This document shows, piece after piece, positions 25,688 to 26,133 of a stretch of 26,133 nt of DNA (position 1 is the stretch's first letter; every line of letters begins with the position of its first letter). Origin of the DNA: CAYYYP01 sp964475985 (GTDB taxonomy: Bacteria > Bdellovibrionota > UBA1018 > CAYHWW01); NCBI GenBank assembly GCA_964475985.1, contig CAYYYP010000050.1:1-26133 (forward strand). The letters are read 5' to 3'. The translations under genes were made by a program, and so were the position numbers. The notes beneath the pieces were generated by a model. The model saw only the letters and a list, made by a program, of their open reading frames with translations, was not told the DNA's origin and did not search any database.

Positions 25688-25918
25688 TTATTCGTTGCAA
25701 GCCGACTTCAATTGACCGTTTCGGTCTTTGACACGCAACTCATGGAGGCCTGGGTGAATTGAGGATAAGTTCCGACTCAGTGGCAAAGAGAGATTCTCTC
25801 CCTGTGCAAGTAAGGTGACTGCGTCAAAAAAATCCGAACGCAGTCCTTGAGAACATCCATTCAAAAACTCTTCAACTGGGCTTCTTCCGGATGCTTTGAG
25901 GTAGAACTTGACTCGCAT
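25688..25918 (-). pseudogene. truncated HigB/gp49-like toxin gene
   Basis: 76 residues from the ATG at 25918 (a TTG at 25936 is less likely). The sequence MRVKFYLKASGRSPVEEFLN and then GLHELRVKDRNGQ matches the N-terminal two thirds of RelE/HigB-fold gp49-like toxins, which are normally about 100-120 residues. After NGQ only LKSACNE remains before the stop. The strand normally reading like 'YRVFY', the loop 'HGFxKKTxKTP' and the following helix are absent. LKSACNE could be the original C-terminal end, left in frame by an internal deletion of about 35-40 codons. The catalytic C-terminal core is missing, so I expect no mRNA-cleaving activity. Confidence 0.75.
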
Positions 25919-25924
25919 AGAACC

Positions 25925-25953
25925 AGTATAAGCCAAGGCTAATCATTAGTCAA
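25925..25953 (-). promoter_or_regulatory. strong sigma70-type promoter of the antitoxin-transglycosylase operon
   Basis: Minus strand: TTGACT (25948-25953), an exact 17-bp spacer, TATACT (25925-25930); both boxes match consensus at five of six bases. The ATG at 25918 lies 6 nt beyond the -10, so the transcript would be leaderless for the toxin remnant. Confidence 0.75.
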
Positions 25954-25966
25954 AGCTAATGATTAG
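25939..25966. promoter_or_regulatory. twin palindromic operator
   Basis: CTAATCATTAG (25939-25949) and CTAATGATTAG (25956-25966). Each is itself a palindrome around one central base, and the two are exact reverse complements of each other. Their centres are 17 bp apart, and they flank and overlap the -35 box. This is the expected layout for autoregulation by the XRE antitoxin. Confidence 0.75.
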
Positions 25967-26054
25967 TTATCAGCAATAATAATTCGAACTACATTTGACC
26001 TTGTATTCCCATTATTTAGCCAGAAGACAGTTGAATGGTGGGCGTCGTCCCATA

Positions 26055-26133
26055 GTGGGCGAACTACTGACGGTTGCCAAAAGCTACTCAGCGCAGTGGG
26101 TTCGGAAGAAGATTGATTGGGAAAAGTTAGAAG
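26055..26133 (+). CDS. helix-turn-helix protein, 5' part (partial)
   Basis: GTG at 26055 opens a frame that leaves the window: VGELLTVAKSYSAQWVRKKI and then DWEKLE. Thirteen codons in, it becomes nearly identical to the HTH remnant at 23927. It probably represents the intact relative of that remnant, a small DNA-binding or recombinase-type protein. The start is uncertain: no good ribosome-binding site is seen and the region upstream has stops in this frame. Confidence 0.45.
   Translation, partial: MGELLTVAKSYSAQWVRKKIDWEKLE
26094..26129 (+). repeat. direct repeat of HTH coding segment, copy 2
   Basis: Second copy of the 36-bp segment at 23927-23962 (34 of 36 bases identical), at the right edge of the window. 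Confidence 0.9.

Overview
The window looks like chromosomal DNA from a predatory or Bdellovibrio-like bacterium (Bdellovibrionota/Oligoflexia type). I infer this from mid-range base composition, many large alpha-helical secreted proteins without recognisable domains, a surface lipoprotein built of choice-of-anchor-D repeats, and a tail-fibre-like adhesin. A run of ten N at 392-401 marks an assembly gap, so this is probably a draft or metagenome contig. No rRNA, tRNA, CRISPR array or intact transposase was seen.

Left part (1-10.6 kb): a possible membrane-protein fragment leaves the left edge on the minus strand. Next come two secreted proteins of unknown function, the first interrupted by the N gap, and a small VOC/glyoxalase-fold protein whose ribosome-binding site lies in a hairpin. 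On the minus strand are an 808-residue secreted von Willebrand A protein, an EamA-type exporter and a 733-residue secreted helical protein. The last is divergent from a 600-residue secreted protein.

Middle (10.7-19.1 kb): a tightly coupled minus-strand operon encodes a MscS channel and, by a 4-bp ATGA overlap, an SLC13-type permease with two RCK/TrkA-C domains. Divergent from it is a giant secreted protein (about 1570 residues), followed by an orphan 167-residue ORF.

Right part (19.3-26.1 kb): this is an accessory region. A lipoprotein with five 112-residue Ig-like repeats is followed after 2 bp by a fibre protein that has a tail-fibre shaft motif and a discoidin (F5/8C) tip, a candidate prey-binding or surface-binding adhesin pair. 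Then come a decayed glutathione S-transferase gene, a predicted exported 2-oxoglutarate/Fe(II) oxygenase, and a four-gene minus-strand operon: a HigB/gp49-like toxin lacking its C-terminal core, a XRE antitoxin, a lytic transglycosylase and a Cys-rich lipoprotein. The operon is flanked by two near-identical pieces of a helix-turn-helix coding sequence (23927 and 26094).

Two patterns cut across the genes. Several start codons lie only 6-8 nt downstream of a plausible -10 box and have no Shine-Dalgarno sequence, which suggests leaderless mRNAs. A 56-bp diverged intergenic repeat with ATAAACTC motifs precedes both the adhesin operon and the oxygenase gene.
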